Below, in pieces: positions 1 to 6,911 of a DNA stretch of 14,121 nucleotides. Position numbers and translations under genes: made by a program. The notes beneath the pieces were generated by a model, which worked only from the letters and a program-made list of their open reading frames with translations, had not been told where the DNA came from and searched no databases. The DNA comes from an uncultured Clostridia bacterium (GTDB lineage Bacteria > Bacillota > Clostridia > Christensenellales > Aristaeellaceae), in contig CAKTYE010000065.1 in NCBI GenBank assembly GCA_934631985.1, positions 1 to 14,121 on the forward strand, written 5' to 3'. Positions within the stretch are counted from its first letter, which is position 1, and every line of letters starts with the position of its first letter.

Positions 1-17
1 CTCGAAGGAGCTTGTTT

Positions 18-46
18 ATATTACCACTCCAAGACACTCTTGTCAA
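18..46 (-). promoter_or_regulatory. Strong sigma70-type promoter pointing left, out of the window
   Basis: Read on the minus strand, a perfect -35 TTGACA (46-41) is followed by exactly 17 bases and a -10 TAATAT (23-18). Transcription would start near position 11 and leave the window, so the target is unseen. The perfect -35, ideal spacer and A-rich upstream DNA suggest a highly expressed unit, perhaps a stable RNA, but nothing in the window confirms that. Confidence 0.7.
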
Positions 47-50
47 CACC

Positions 51-86
51 TTTTTTGAACTTTTCGGGAGTTTTTTTCATTCTTTT
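51..86 (-). promoter_or_regulatory. Phased A-tracts / UP-like element upstream of the leftward promoter
   Basis: Directly upstream of the -35 box (minus strand) there are four A-runs, seen as T-runs on the plus strand at 51-56, 61-64, 71-77 and 83-86. Their centres are about 9-11.5 bases apart, close to one helical turn, so the DNA is probably curved. A-rich DNA here can contact the RNA polymerase alpha subunit as an UP element. GC content at 61-180 is about 25-30%, far below the rest of the window. No gene is seen in 1-255. Confidence 0.45.
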
Positions 87-213
87 GTGTTCTTCGAATT
101 TTATTGTTTATATATCTTTCTATTGTTCGTGTGACTATACTATATGTTGACATATATCTTTTGCTTTCTACAAGTAACGTTCGGCTTTTCCGACATGTGG
201 AGGCGCCAATGAC

Positions 214-248
214 AGAGGAGGGACGGCGATTTTCGCCGTCCCTCCTCT
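214..248. terminator. Perfect 16-bp hairpin beyond the last gene of the minus-strand cluster
   Basis: Bases 214-229 pair perfectly with 233-248 across a 3-base loop. The hairpin starts 7 bases past the stop of the MmcQ/YjbR gene (256), where an operon terminator is expected. The T-rich flank (GCTTTTCTC from 249) lies on the plus-strand side; the minus transcript leaves the stem into mixed sequence without a U-run. It may protect the 3' end of the minus mRNA, act as a weak terminator for it, or stop plus-strand transcription. Confidence 0.6.
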
Positions 249-255
249 GCTTTTC

Positions 256-648
256 TCACTTTTCGCCGCTGTTTTCCAAAATTTCCTTCTGCATTTTTTT
301 CGTCAGCTTCTCAAAAATCAGCGTGTACGCCCGCACACTCAGCTGCTCGATCACCCCATCCGGGACATTTCCGTCCAGCCGAATAGAGACCCAGTTTTGC
401 TTATTCATATAGAAGCCAGGCAAAATGTCCGCAAATTCCCGCTGTAAGCTCTCCGATTCCAGCGGGTCGCACTTGAGTGTCAGCAGTGGATGCCCTGCAT
501 ATTCCGCCGCATGCGTCTCCCCCGGCTGGCACATGGCCGCAAACATTTTTCCGCCCACCATGTAGCGATCCCATTCCCATTCTGCCTTATAATCCTTGGT
601 CACGCCTGCATTTGTCCTCAGCAGCGCGTCCAATGCCGCTTTTTCCAT
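256..648 (-). CDS. MmcQ/YjbR family protein
   Basis: A 130-aa protein of the MmcQ/YjbR (CyaY-like fold) family, usually 110-130 aa, often annotated as DNA-binding although its biochemical role is not settled. The family signature is clear in the C-terminal half: LKCDP (about residue 58), then PGFYMNKQNWVSIRLDG (about 77-93) followed by VPDGVI, matching the family pattern of a nucleotide-like loop, a conserved Asn-Lys-x-x-Trp and a downstream helix. The ATG at 648 is preceded by GAGG at good distance. It starts only 9 bases after the acetyltransferase stop codon, so it is very probably the last gene of the same transcript. YjbR-like genes commonly sit beside GNAT genes, but no joint function is established. 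Cytoplasmic; no signal or membrane segment. Confidence 0.9.
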   Translation of the reverse strand: MEKAALDALLRTNAGVTKDYKAEWEWDRYMVGGKMFAAMCQPGETHAAEYAGHPLLTLKCDPLESESLQREFADILPGFYMNKQNWVSIRLDGNVPDGVIEQLSVRAYTLIFEKLTKKMQKEILENSGEK

Positions 649-657
649 GCTTCCGCC

Positions 658-1851
658 TCAATAAGCGTCGTGCATAAAGGTGTTTCTGCAAGTAAACAGC
701 AGCTGCGCAAACGGCGTGATCTGCCGAACCACGCCCCGGCGGTGCATGCGGAGCTGCGCCAGGTTGAACCGTCCCATGACCAGCAGCGTCAAGCCGCCGA
801 TGTCCGTCTCAATGTCCGGTTCGCCTTCCTCTGCGCTTTCCACCAGCAGCTCGCGTCCATCGCCCGTGACACAAAAAACACCGTTGTTTTCCGCGATCAT
901 CTCATCCGTTACGCGAATCAGGCACTTGCCCGGCAGCAGCGGCACGGGCATCATCGCCAGCGCGCGGCGCACGTCTAGAATGCGCACCATGCCGTTGCAG
1001 AAGGTCTTTTCCTCCAAACGATACGGCTCCTTCATAAAGAAACGAACCTCTGTATCTGCCGGAACCCGCATCCAGACGCGGCGGAACTCGTTGCTGCCCC
1101 GCAGCATGGCAAAAATTGCTTCCAGTCCTTCCGGGGTGCGCCACGCCATGTCGAGGATATGCAGTCCCTTGCAGCCATCCCGCGTCTCCACCGCGCCCAG
1201 CCAGTAAGCCATCGGCGCGCCCTGGTCATCCCGAAACAGATACAGATACTTCATCTGTTCCAGCGATGTTCCCTTCAGCAGCCGCGCCCATAGATCGTCA
1301 TTACGGTGGATGGACAGGTTGCGCGGGCGGGCGTAATCCTCGTAGACCGTCTTGACAGCCTCGCAGCCCGCCATATCCTCCGGCTGCACAAACGCGATGG
1401 ATGCTGCCCCCAGCAGATCGTCCCGAAGCTCCTGTGGATCGAAGCTGGCGTCCCGGGAAATCTGCACCAGCTCATAGCCGAACTTCCGATAGAACGCATG
1501 CTTGAAGGGGTATAGCGCACTGAAGGTGAAGCCCTCCCGCCACGCCCGGGGCAAGCCCTCTGCAAACAGTGCACGAACGCCGCCGCTGCGCCTGATGCAA
1601 GGATCGCTGACCACGCCGCCAATGCCCAGCAGTTTCGTTTCCTGTCCGCCGAAATGACAGCCGAACGCCCACTGCACCATACCGCTGCACAGCCGCCCCT
1701 GCGCATCAAACGCGCCGCGATACTGCTGCTGCATCCAGGCCGGGTCGCTGGCCCACTGCGCCCGCTCCTCCTTATAGGGATAGGTAAAGCACCGCGCACT
1801 GAGCTGTTCATATGCCGCGCGCTCCTCCAGGGTGATCTGCCGAATCTCCAT
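658..1851 (-). CDS. Eis-like GNAT N-acetyltransferase with C-terminal SCP2-like domain
   Basis: A 397-aa protein with the length and three-part plan of the Eis family (two GNAT folds plus a sterol-carrier-protein-like domain), which transfers acetyl groups from acetyl-CoA to amines; aminoglycosides are known Eis substrates, but the substrate here is unknown. The N-terminal GNAT fold carries LGIGGVVSDPCIRRSGGVRAL (residues 75-95) where acetyl-CoA binds, then FYRKFGYEL (120-128), typical of Eis proteins. The second GNAT fold spans about 150-285 and the SCP2-like domain about 288-397, ending in a Tyr; in Eis the C-terminal carboxylate lies in the active site. The frame is open up to 1947, but the ATG at 1851 has GGGGAGG 8 bases upstream and begins the family's usual N-terminus (MEIRQIT), so the longer start is rejected. 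It lies 96 bases after the MacB-like permease, whose C-terminus contains the same domain type. Confidence 0.9.
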   Translation of the reverse strand: MEIRQITLEERAAYEQLSARCFTYPYKEERAQWASDPAWMQQQYRGAFDAQGRLCSGMVQWAFGCHFGGQETKLLGIGGVVSDPCIRRSGGVRALFAEGLPRAWREGFTFSALYPFKHAFYRKFGYELVQISRDASFDPQELRDDLLGAASIAFVQPEDMAGCEAVKTVYEDYARPRNLSIHRNDDLWARLLKGTSLEQMKYLYLFRDDQGAPMAYWLGAVETRDGCKGLHILDMAWRTPEGLEAIFAMLRGSNEFRRVWMRVPADTEVRFFMKEPYRLEEKTFCNGMVRILDVRRALAMMPVPLLPGKCLIRVTDEMIAENNGVFCVTGDGRELLVESAEEGEPDIETDIGGLTLLVMGRFNLAQLRMHRRGVVRQITPFAQLLFTCRNTFMHDAY

Positions 1852-1896
1852 CCGTGTTTCCTCCCCGCTTTTGTGAAGTTTCTCCTTATATAGAAA

Positions 1897-1925
1897 GCTG
1901 CGCATGCAGAACCTACACGCGCAGC
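1897..1925 (-). terminator. Hairpin between permease and acetyltransferase genes
   Basis: GCTGCGC (1897-1903) pairs perfectly with GCGCAGC (1919-1925) in the 96-base gap. On the minus strand it is followed by TTTCTATAT, a weak U-tract, so it could be a partial terminator or mRNA processing barrier lowering expression of the two downstream genes. The 15-base loop makes it a modest structure. A small inverted repeat, CCCTTGTCAAGGG (1931-1943), sits just before it. Confidence 0.35.
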
Positions 1926-1947
1926 CTTTTCCCTTGTCAAGGGTCAA

Positions 1948-3612
1948 TTATCGTTCTGTCAGCTTCAGGTGATGGCTGAACAGGCCGTCCATGGTCGGGC
2001 AGCGCTGGGTCATGTCAAAGCCCTCGGCATCCTCCAGAAAGTCCCGCAAATTGCGCTGACCATACACCAGACGAGTCAGGCAGCGCATGTTCATTTGCAG
2101 GTCGTAATTCTTTTCGGTCTCCTCCACCGTTTTTCCTTCCGGCGCACAGACGATCTCGTAATTTCCGTTGTTTTGCGGGATCTGCGCATCCGTCACGCCC
2201 ATGACGAAGCTGCCACAGGCCGTGGTGTTCGGCAGCAGCTCCAGCACCTTTCGTGCATTGATGATACGGGCCAGTGCCACCTCTGCCCGACCTTCCGCCT
2301 GCTCGGGCAAAATGCCCTTCTCCTGCTCCACGGGAATGTAGTCCAAATCCAGCAGCGGCCCGGGCTTTGTGGTGCGCAGCAACGAAACGGTCGTCCCCAG
2401 CTTATACATGGTGCGCAGCGCATCCACCTGACGCTCCTCCCGGGTACGCAGGCGACCATACAGCAGCGCCAGCGTAATGCCCGCTGTCGCGCTTGCCAGC
2501 TGGATCATCAGCCCGAAGAACCGCAGCCGCATAAATTCCGGGCTGCGCAGCTCCATCAGCGTGGAGATCGGCTGCCAGCATTTCCAGAAGGCCGCACCGA
2601 TCTCCTCCCATTCCACCAGCACCGCAGGAATCCATTCCGGGAAGGTATACACCGGCGCGATCACATACTGCATCAGCAGCGCCGCCGCACCCGCGCACAG
2701 CAGATAGCCCAGCGCCAGCACCACCGACTGCCGGATAAAGCGCGGCATCAGCCGCACAGCGTAGCTGCTTTGCAGCCGTTCCCGATCATCCCGCAGGGTG
2801 TCATGTACCCGACGGTTCAGGAAGCGCACCGCCCGCAGTGTCAGCGTCATGCCCGCCAGAAACAGCAGCAGACGCAGCCACAGCTTCGCCCCCATGCTTT
2901 CCTTGCCCAGGTCAATGAACGTACCGCTTTCACTCCAGCCGCTCATGGCGCTTTTGAAGCCCACGGACGCGCCCGTTCCCGCAATGGGCGTTGCCGTCAC
3001 CATCAGCGCGTCCACCTGTAATTCCTGATCCAATACGGAGGTAAGCGGCACATACGCGCCGCTGTCCGTCAGGTCGCCCACCTGCTTGGTGTGCCGCACA
3101 ATGCCGATGACCCGATATTCCTTTCCGTTCAGGGTCACCGTGCGATCCAGCGGGTCGCCGATGTTGAACAGCGACAGCGCCATCTGCTCATCCAGCAGCA
3201 TCACCGCGTCCCCGCGGGTCAGCTCCTCCGGGAAAAACAGCCGACCATTGCGCAAATACAGCGGACGGGTCACAAAGGCATTCGTTCCCAGCAGCTCCAG
3301 CCGTCCCTGGGCGCTGCCGCCAATGTCCGATTGCAGGGACTGCTGGTCGATGATCCCCGTGAGCGTATAATCGCTGATATTGCCGCTCAGCTCCTCCATG
3401 GTGGTATCCAGACGCTTCTTCATGTCCGCAAGCTGCTGGTTGGGCTTTGCCTGCGGCTTGCCGTCCTCATTGTCCTGCGCCGCTGTGTAGGCCGGAGCTT
3501 CCGTCAGGTATTGCAGCTGATTGCCCACCTGATCGACCTGCACCACGCAAAAGCACAGCGCCGCCGCCAGCAGCGCCAGAAGCGTCAGCTTCCTCCAAGG
3601 TTTCTTCTGCAT
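1948..3612 (-). CDS. MacB-like permease with a C-terminal SCP2/Eis-like domain (unusual fusion)
   Basis: A 554-aa membrane protein. Segments: TM1 about 8-25; an extracytoplasmic MacB-type core about 70-240 (including DAVMLLDEQMALSLFNIGDP and GKEYRVIGIV, typical of the MacB periplasmic domain); TM2 244-265; TM3 295-318; TM4 364-386; then about 168 soluble residues that should be cytoplasmic. MacB-type permeases normally end just after TM4. Here residues about 445-554 align with the SCP2-like domain of the neighbouring acetyltransferase: both have RI-x2-R-x2-L-x3-P, VTD-x2-I-x2-NNG, LT-x-LV-x-G-x2-NL and a terminal P-x3-LF. No ATPase domain or gene is present. The ATG at 3612 has GGAGGGG upstream and lies 16 bases after the adaptor stop; the upstream start at 3639 would overlap the adaptor and lacks a good site. 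Probably works with the HlyD-like protein in export or envelope remodelling; substrate unknown. Confidence 0.75.
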   Translation of the reverse strand: MQKKPWRKLTLLALLAAALCFCVVQVDQVGNQLQYLTEAPAYTAAQDNEDGKPQAKPNQQLADMKKRLDTTMEELSGNISDYTLTGIIDQQSLQSDIGGSAQGRLELLGTNAFVTRPLYLRNGRLFFPEELTRGDAVMLLDEQMALSLFNIGDPLDRTVTLNGKEYRVIGIVRHTKQVGDLTDSGAYVPLTSVLDQELQVDALMVTATPIAGTGASVGFKSAMSGWSESGTFIDLGKESMGAKLWLRLLLFLAGMTLTLRAVRFLNRRVHDTLRDDRERLQSSYAVRLMPRFIRQSVVLALGYLLCAGAAALLMQYVIAPVYTFPEWIPAVLVEWEEIGAAFWKCWQPISTLMELRSPEFMRLRFFGLMIQLASATAGITLALLYGRLRTREERQVDALRTMYKLGTTVSLLRTTKPGPLLDLDYIPVEQEKGILPEQAEGRAEVALARIINARKVLELLPNTTACGSFVMGVTDAQIPQNNGNYEIVCAPEGKTVEETEKNYDLQMNMRCLTRLVYGQRNLRDFLEDAEGFDMTQRCPTMDGLFSHHLKLTER

Positions 3613-3628
3613 ATGCACCCCTCCGGTG

Positions 3629-4999
3629 TCAGTTGACATACTCCATGACCTTCTGTCCGTCGCTCAACTCCCGGTCTTCCTTGTCCGCCACCTGCTGATA
3701 GCTCAGGTCATCCTCCACAGACACGACCTTTTCGCCCCGCTCCAGCACATGCACGCTTGTCTTGACCACCTTCATGCTGGAGGAGGACAGCAACCCGCCG
3801 TAATCCCGCTGGATCAGGTACACATAATCAGAGTTTTCGCCCGCGTTGCGTACCGCGCTGGCAGGCAGCAGGGTCGTGGCCTTCTTGGCGCGGTAAGTAA
3901 TGCTGACCTGTACGCCCTCGCTGATGGCCTTGCGCAGCGCCGCAGAGCCCGTTTCGCTCATGCTGTCCGGCAGATTGATGAGCATGTACTTTTCGCCGGT
4001 GCTGTCCACGCCCACCTTCGCCACGGTGGTCTTTTCCTTGCCGTAATTGTCGGACTCGATGGTGACCTTCATCCCCTCGGAAATAGTGCGGGTCACGTTG
4101 CTCAGGGAGGCCTTCAGCATGGGTGCGCTGTCTTTGCCGCTCAGCACATAAGCCGCCTTGCTGCCGTCATAGGTATCTCCCGCGCTCACGCCCAGGCTGA
4201 CGATGTAGCCTGCCCGGGGTGCGGTCACCTTTGCCAGCGCGTCATGCCGCGCTTCCAGCTGCACCATGTCCTGCTGTAATTCATCCATTTCCGCAATGAG
4301 CTTATTGCGGTCATTGATGTACTTGAACACATCGCTGGACACCCGCTGCTTGCGGTCCTCATAAATGGCATAGAGCGCACTGCGGGCCGCTTCCACAGTA
4401 CCCTGGGCCGCGATGGCCTTGTCCACGGCCTCGCTGACCTCCTTCGGCACATCGTCCAACGCCGCCAGCTGCTTCTTCCAGTCGGCCATGTCGCTGGAAA
4501 GGGTGATTCCCGCCTTCATGGCGGTGATCCGCGCCTGATACGTCGCCTCAGACAGATCGTCCTGCGCCGCCACCAGCGTGTCATACAGCTCGTTCTGCTT
4601 GCTTTCCTTGGAATACTTGCGGTTGGTCAGGTCCAGCTCCAGCAGGGACTGCGCCTTTTCCTGATAGCTGTCCTGCAGCTTCTTCATGTCCTCCTCATAG
4701 GAGGGCATCCGCGCGGTGAAGATGGTCTCGCCCGCCTCCACCCAGTGGCCCGGCTGCACATACAGCTTTTCCACGGTGATGCTGCTCTTTGCCGCATCCT
4801 CCAGCACAATTTCCTCGGTCTCGGGGAAATCCACCTGTGCGCTGAAATCCATATCCTGCTCAAACTTGCCTGTGGTGCCAGTAACAAGCTGCACCTTGGG
4901 CGTGGTAATGGTCTGCACCGTGCGCGCAAAGAACATGCACAGCGCCACCACCACTGCCAGCACGATGAGGCCCTTCAGGGCAAACCGCTTGAGTTTCAT
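3629..4999 (-). CDS. HlyD-type membrane fusion / efflux adaptor protein
   Basis: A 456-aa adaptor with one N-terminal membrane anchor (about residues 8-25) and the rest outside the cytoplasm. Two half-motifs of a biotinyl-lipoyl-like domain, VEKLYVQPGHWVEAGETI (about 76-93) and KVTAPRAGYIVSLGVSAGD (about 257-275), flank a long charged helical hairpin (about 100-255) predicted as coiled coil, the standard adaptor plan. A beta-barrel-like region follows (about 290-390). Such proteins link a transporter to extracytoplasmic partners; in Gram-positives the MacA-like versions pair with MacB-like permeases, matching the next gene 16 bases downstream. It starts 31 bases after the sugar permease, with GGAGGAG upstream of ATG 4999. 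No ATPase partner lies nearby. The overall family is clear; the substrate is not. Confidence 0.87.
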   Translation of the reverse strand: MKLKRFALKGLIVLAVVVALCMFFARTVQTITTPKVQLVTGTTGKFEQDMDFSAQVDFPETEEIVLEDAAKSSITVEKLYVQPGHWVEAGETIFTARMPSYEEDMKKLQDSYQEKAQSLLELDLTNRKYSKESKQNELYDTLVAAQDDLSEATYQARITAMKAGITLSSDMADWKKQLAALDDVPKEVSEAVDKAIAAQGTVEAARSALYAIYEDRKQRVSSDVFKYINDRNKLIAEMDELQQDMVQLEARHDALAKVTAPRAGYIVSLGVSAGDTYDGSKAAYVLSGKDSAPMLKASLSNVTRTISEGMKVTIESDNYGKEKTTVAKVGVDSTGEKYMLINLPDSMSETGSAALRKAISEGVQVSITYRAKKATTLLPASAVRNAGENSDYVYLIQRDYGGLLSSSSMKVVKTSVHVLERGEKVVSVEDDLSYQQVADKEDRELSDGQKVMEYVN

Positions 5000-5030
5000 A
5001 AACGTACCTCTCCTCCCGCAACAGGGAAAC

Positions 5031-5924
5031 TTATTTCAGTTCACTAAGCTGCACACCCTGAAGAATATCCTCCTGGAAGTACAGATAAATCAGCATCGTC
5101 GGCAGAATATACAGCGCCGACCCGGCAAAGGCAATATCCGCGCCCTCGGTGGAGATCTGGTTGAACATCACCGAAAGGGGCTGCATGGCGGTGTTGTTTG
5201 CCAGATACACCAGCGGCTGCTCCACCATGTTCCAGCAGTCCGCAAAGGACAGCGCCGCCGCCGCGCCCAGGATGGGCTTGCACACCGGCAGGATCACATG
5301 CACAAAGCCGCGCACCGGCCCCGCGCCATCGATCATGCCCGCCTCCAGCAGGCCGTTGGGCAACCCCACCATAAACTGCCGCAGCAGGAAAATGTAGAAG
5401 GGCGAGAACACCATGGGCAGGATCACCGCCCAGGGGGTGTCCAGCAGGCCGATAGTGCGCAGGGTGATGACGCTGGGCGCCATGGTCACCTGAAAGGGCA
5501 GCACCATCAGCATCATGATGAGTACCGTCAGCACGTTCTTGCCCCGGAACTCAAATCGGCTGAGCGCGTAGGCCGTCAGGGGAATGACCAACCCCTGCCC
5601 CACCAGGATCGCTGCCGTGTACATCACCGAGTTGCAGAACAGCTTCAAATAGCTGGGTTCCTCGATCAGAATTTTGTAATACTGCCGCAGGGAGAACACC
5701 GCGGGACTCAGCGGCACATCCATCCACACCGACGCATCGTAATTGTTGCGCTGGTTCAGAAAGCTGGTGATCTCCCCCTTGGGAAAGAAGGAATACAGGA
5801 AGGTAAAAATGATCGGCAGAAGGATCAGCGCGCACAAAAGCGTCAGCACCACCAGCGACAGGTAATACCCCAGCCCGTGGTGGTGATGATGACGGCGCGT
5901 CTGCGGCACACGCTGCTGTGTCAT
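5031..5924 (-). CDS. Carbohydrate ABC transporter permease (MalG/CUT1 type)
   Basis: A 297-aa inner permease subunit of a CUT1 sugar importer. It has a first membrane helix at about 19-42 and a run of further helices. The cytoplasmic EAA loop is present at about 194-217 (EAGMIDGAGPVRGF then VILP), which docks the ATPase; it follows the MalG-type pattern. The C-terminus (FQEDILQG) resembles the usual family ending. The ATG at 5924 overlaps the stop of the upstream permease as ATGA and has GGGGAGGAG in front, giving translational coupling; the reading frame stays open further upstream to 6173, but that part is only the shadow of the other permease. Residues 12-16 are five histidines in a row, unusual but possibly neutral. 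No ATPase gene is nearby, so a shared MsmX/UgpC-type ATPase encoded elsewhere is likely. Confidence 0.93.
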   Translation of the reverse strand: MTQQRVPQTRRHHHHHGLGYYLSLVVLTLLCALILLPIIFTFLYSFFPKGEITSFLNQRNNYDASVWMDVPLSPAVFSLRQYYKILIEEPSYLKLFCNSVMYTAAILVGQGLVIPLTAYALSRFEFRGKNVLTVLIMMLMVLPFQVTMAPSVITLRTIGLLDTPWAVILPMVFSPFYIFLLRQFMVGLPNGLLEAGMIDGAGPVRGFVHVILPVCKPILGAAAALSFADCWNMVEQPLVYLANNTAMQPLSVMFNQISTEGADIAFAGSALYILPTMLIYLYFQEDILQGVQLSELK

Positions 5925-6775
5925 GCGGTCTCCTCCCCTCGCACCGCCTTCACCCGATACATCAGGATGAACATCACGATCACTAACACCGCGAAGGAAT
6001 AGGCGGCAGTGGTCACATCCTGATAATCCAGCTTGGCAAATTTGTTGTTCATAAAGTGCTGCAAGGTATAGACCGCATCGTCGGGATAAGAGCCGCCGAT
6101 GAAATACACTTCCTTGAAGATTTTGAAGGCATTCACCCATGCCAGCACAAACACCAGAAAGGCCGTGGGCCAAATTTGCGGCAGGGTGATCTTGAAGGCC
6201 TGGGTCAGGCCGCTTGCTCCCTCCAGCGAGGCATATTCATACAGGCTGGGATGTACCGTCGCCAGCGCCGCCGAAAACAACACCACAGAAAAGCCCAGAT
6301 TCTTCCAAATGTACAAAAGCACCACCGGCGCGCGCAGGGCATTGCCCTCCAGCCACAGCACCCGCTCAAAGCCCAGCACCGTCACAATGCGGTTGATCAC
6401 GCCGCCATAGTCGAACATGGTCAGCCAGATCAGCAGCATTGCCGAGGAGGGCATCAGGTAGGGCATCAGCAGAATGTTGCGGAAGCCCGTGCTTTGCTCC
6501 TTCAGGCTTTTCAGCATCGCCGCCATCAAAAAAGACAGCAGCCAGATGGTCGGCGCGCACAGCACCGAAAGCTCCAGCGTGTTCTTCAGGCCCAGCTGAA
6601 ACATGGGATTCTGCCATACCCGCAGATAGTTATCAAAGCCTACAAATTTATTCTCGAAGCTGCCGTCCGTCACGGAATAATAGATGCCGCCAAAAAAGGG
6701 CACCACATAAAACACAAGGATGCCCAGCATGCCTGGCAGCAGCAGCAGCCACACGATCTTCTTACGGTGAAACAA
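5921..6775 (-). CDS. Sugar ABC transporter permease (MalF/UgpA/CUT1 type), TTG start
   Basis: A 284-aa permease with helices at about 8-29, 70-90, 105-120, 150-172, 204-222 and 258-275 and an EAA loop at about 180-203 (EYASLEGASGLTQAFKITLP), closely matching the MalF/UgpA type. It forms the heterodimer with the MalG-type permease whose start overlaps its stop by 4 bases. The start codon is TTG at 6775, supported by GGGAGG (6783-6788) 7 bases upstream and by the usual family N-terminus (a short basic stretch then the first helix); no ATG lies at a suitable place. It follows the solute-binding protein gene after a 136-base gap containing a strong hairpin. Substrate is probably a sugar, oligosaccharide or similar small solute; it cannot be named from sequence. 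Confidence 0.92.
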   Translation of the reverse strand: MFHRKKIVWLLLLPGMLGILVFYVVPFFGGIYYSVTDGSFENKFVGFDNYLRVWQNPMFQLGLKNTLELSVLCAPTIWLLSFLMAAMLKSLKEQSTGFRNILLMPYLMPSSAMLLIWLTMFDYGGVINRIVTVLGFERVLWLEGNALRAPVVLLYIWKNLGFSVVLFSAALATVHPSLYEYASLEGASGLTQAFKITLPQIWPTAFLVFVLAWVNAFKIFKEVYFIGGSYPDDAVYTLQHFMNNKFAKLDYQDVTTAAYSFAVLVIVMFILMYRVKAVRGEETA

Positions 6776-6782
6776 CCTTCCG

Positions 6783-6788
6783 CCTCCC
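6783..6788 (-). promoter_or_regulatory. Ribosome binding site that sets the TTG start of the permease
   Basis: GGGAGG on the minus strand, 7 bases before TTG at 6775. It is the main reason to accept a rare TTG start for the first permease gene; a weak start codon here would lower permease output relative to the binding protein. Confidence 0.7.
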
Positions 6789-6802
6789 GCCTGTGCGCCG
6801 CG

Positions 6803-6835
6803 CAGGGCGTGAAGCGCCTATGCGCCCACGCCCTG
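6803..6835 (-). repeat. Stable intercistronic hairpin between binding-protein and permease genes
   Basis: CAGGGCGTG (6803-6811) pairs with CACGCCCTG (6827-6835), and inside it GCGC (6814-6817) pairs with GCGC (6822-6825) around a CTAT loop, giving about 13 GC-rich pairs with small internal mismatches. No U-run follows on the minus strand, so it is not a classical terminator. In sugar-importer operons such as malE-malF, hairpins at this place protect the upstream mRNA and keep binding protein in excess over permeases; that is the likely role here. Confidence 0.6.
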
Positions 6836-6911
6836 TTCCGCACACCTTCTTCCATCCTGCCGGGCGCAGCCTGCCGCAGCAGGACGCACCATCCCTTTAC
6901 CTTTAGCTACA

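Noticed and set aside
104..412. 102-aa plus-strand frame starting in the AT-rich patch
   Set aside because: It runs through the hairpin at 214-248 and over the end of the MmcQ/YjbR gene; no ribosome binding site and low-complexity sequence.
1912..1940. Promoter for the acetyltransferase gene (TTGACA at 1940-1935 on the minus strand)
   Set aside because: The -35 is perfect, but the hexamer at 17 bases is TGTAGG, matching only three of six, and neighbouring spacings are no better.
4716..6002. 428-aa plus-strand frame across the adaptor and sugar permease genes, and similar frames at 1969-3021, 6056-6964, 7011-7859 and 9900-10994
   Set aside because: All are antisense shadows of recognised genes, rich in His, Arg and Gln as expected from reversed GC-rich codons, and cross gene borders.
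5925..6173. Longer N-terminus for the MalG-type permease
   Set aside because: It would overlap the other permease by 250 bases in a different frame. The ATGA junction at 5921-5924 with a strong ribosome binding site explains the true start.
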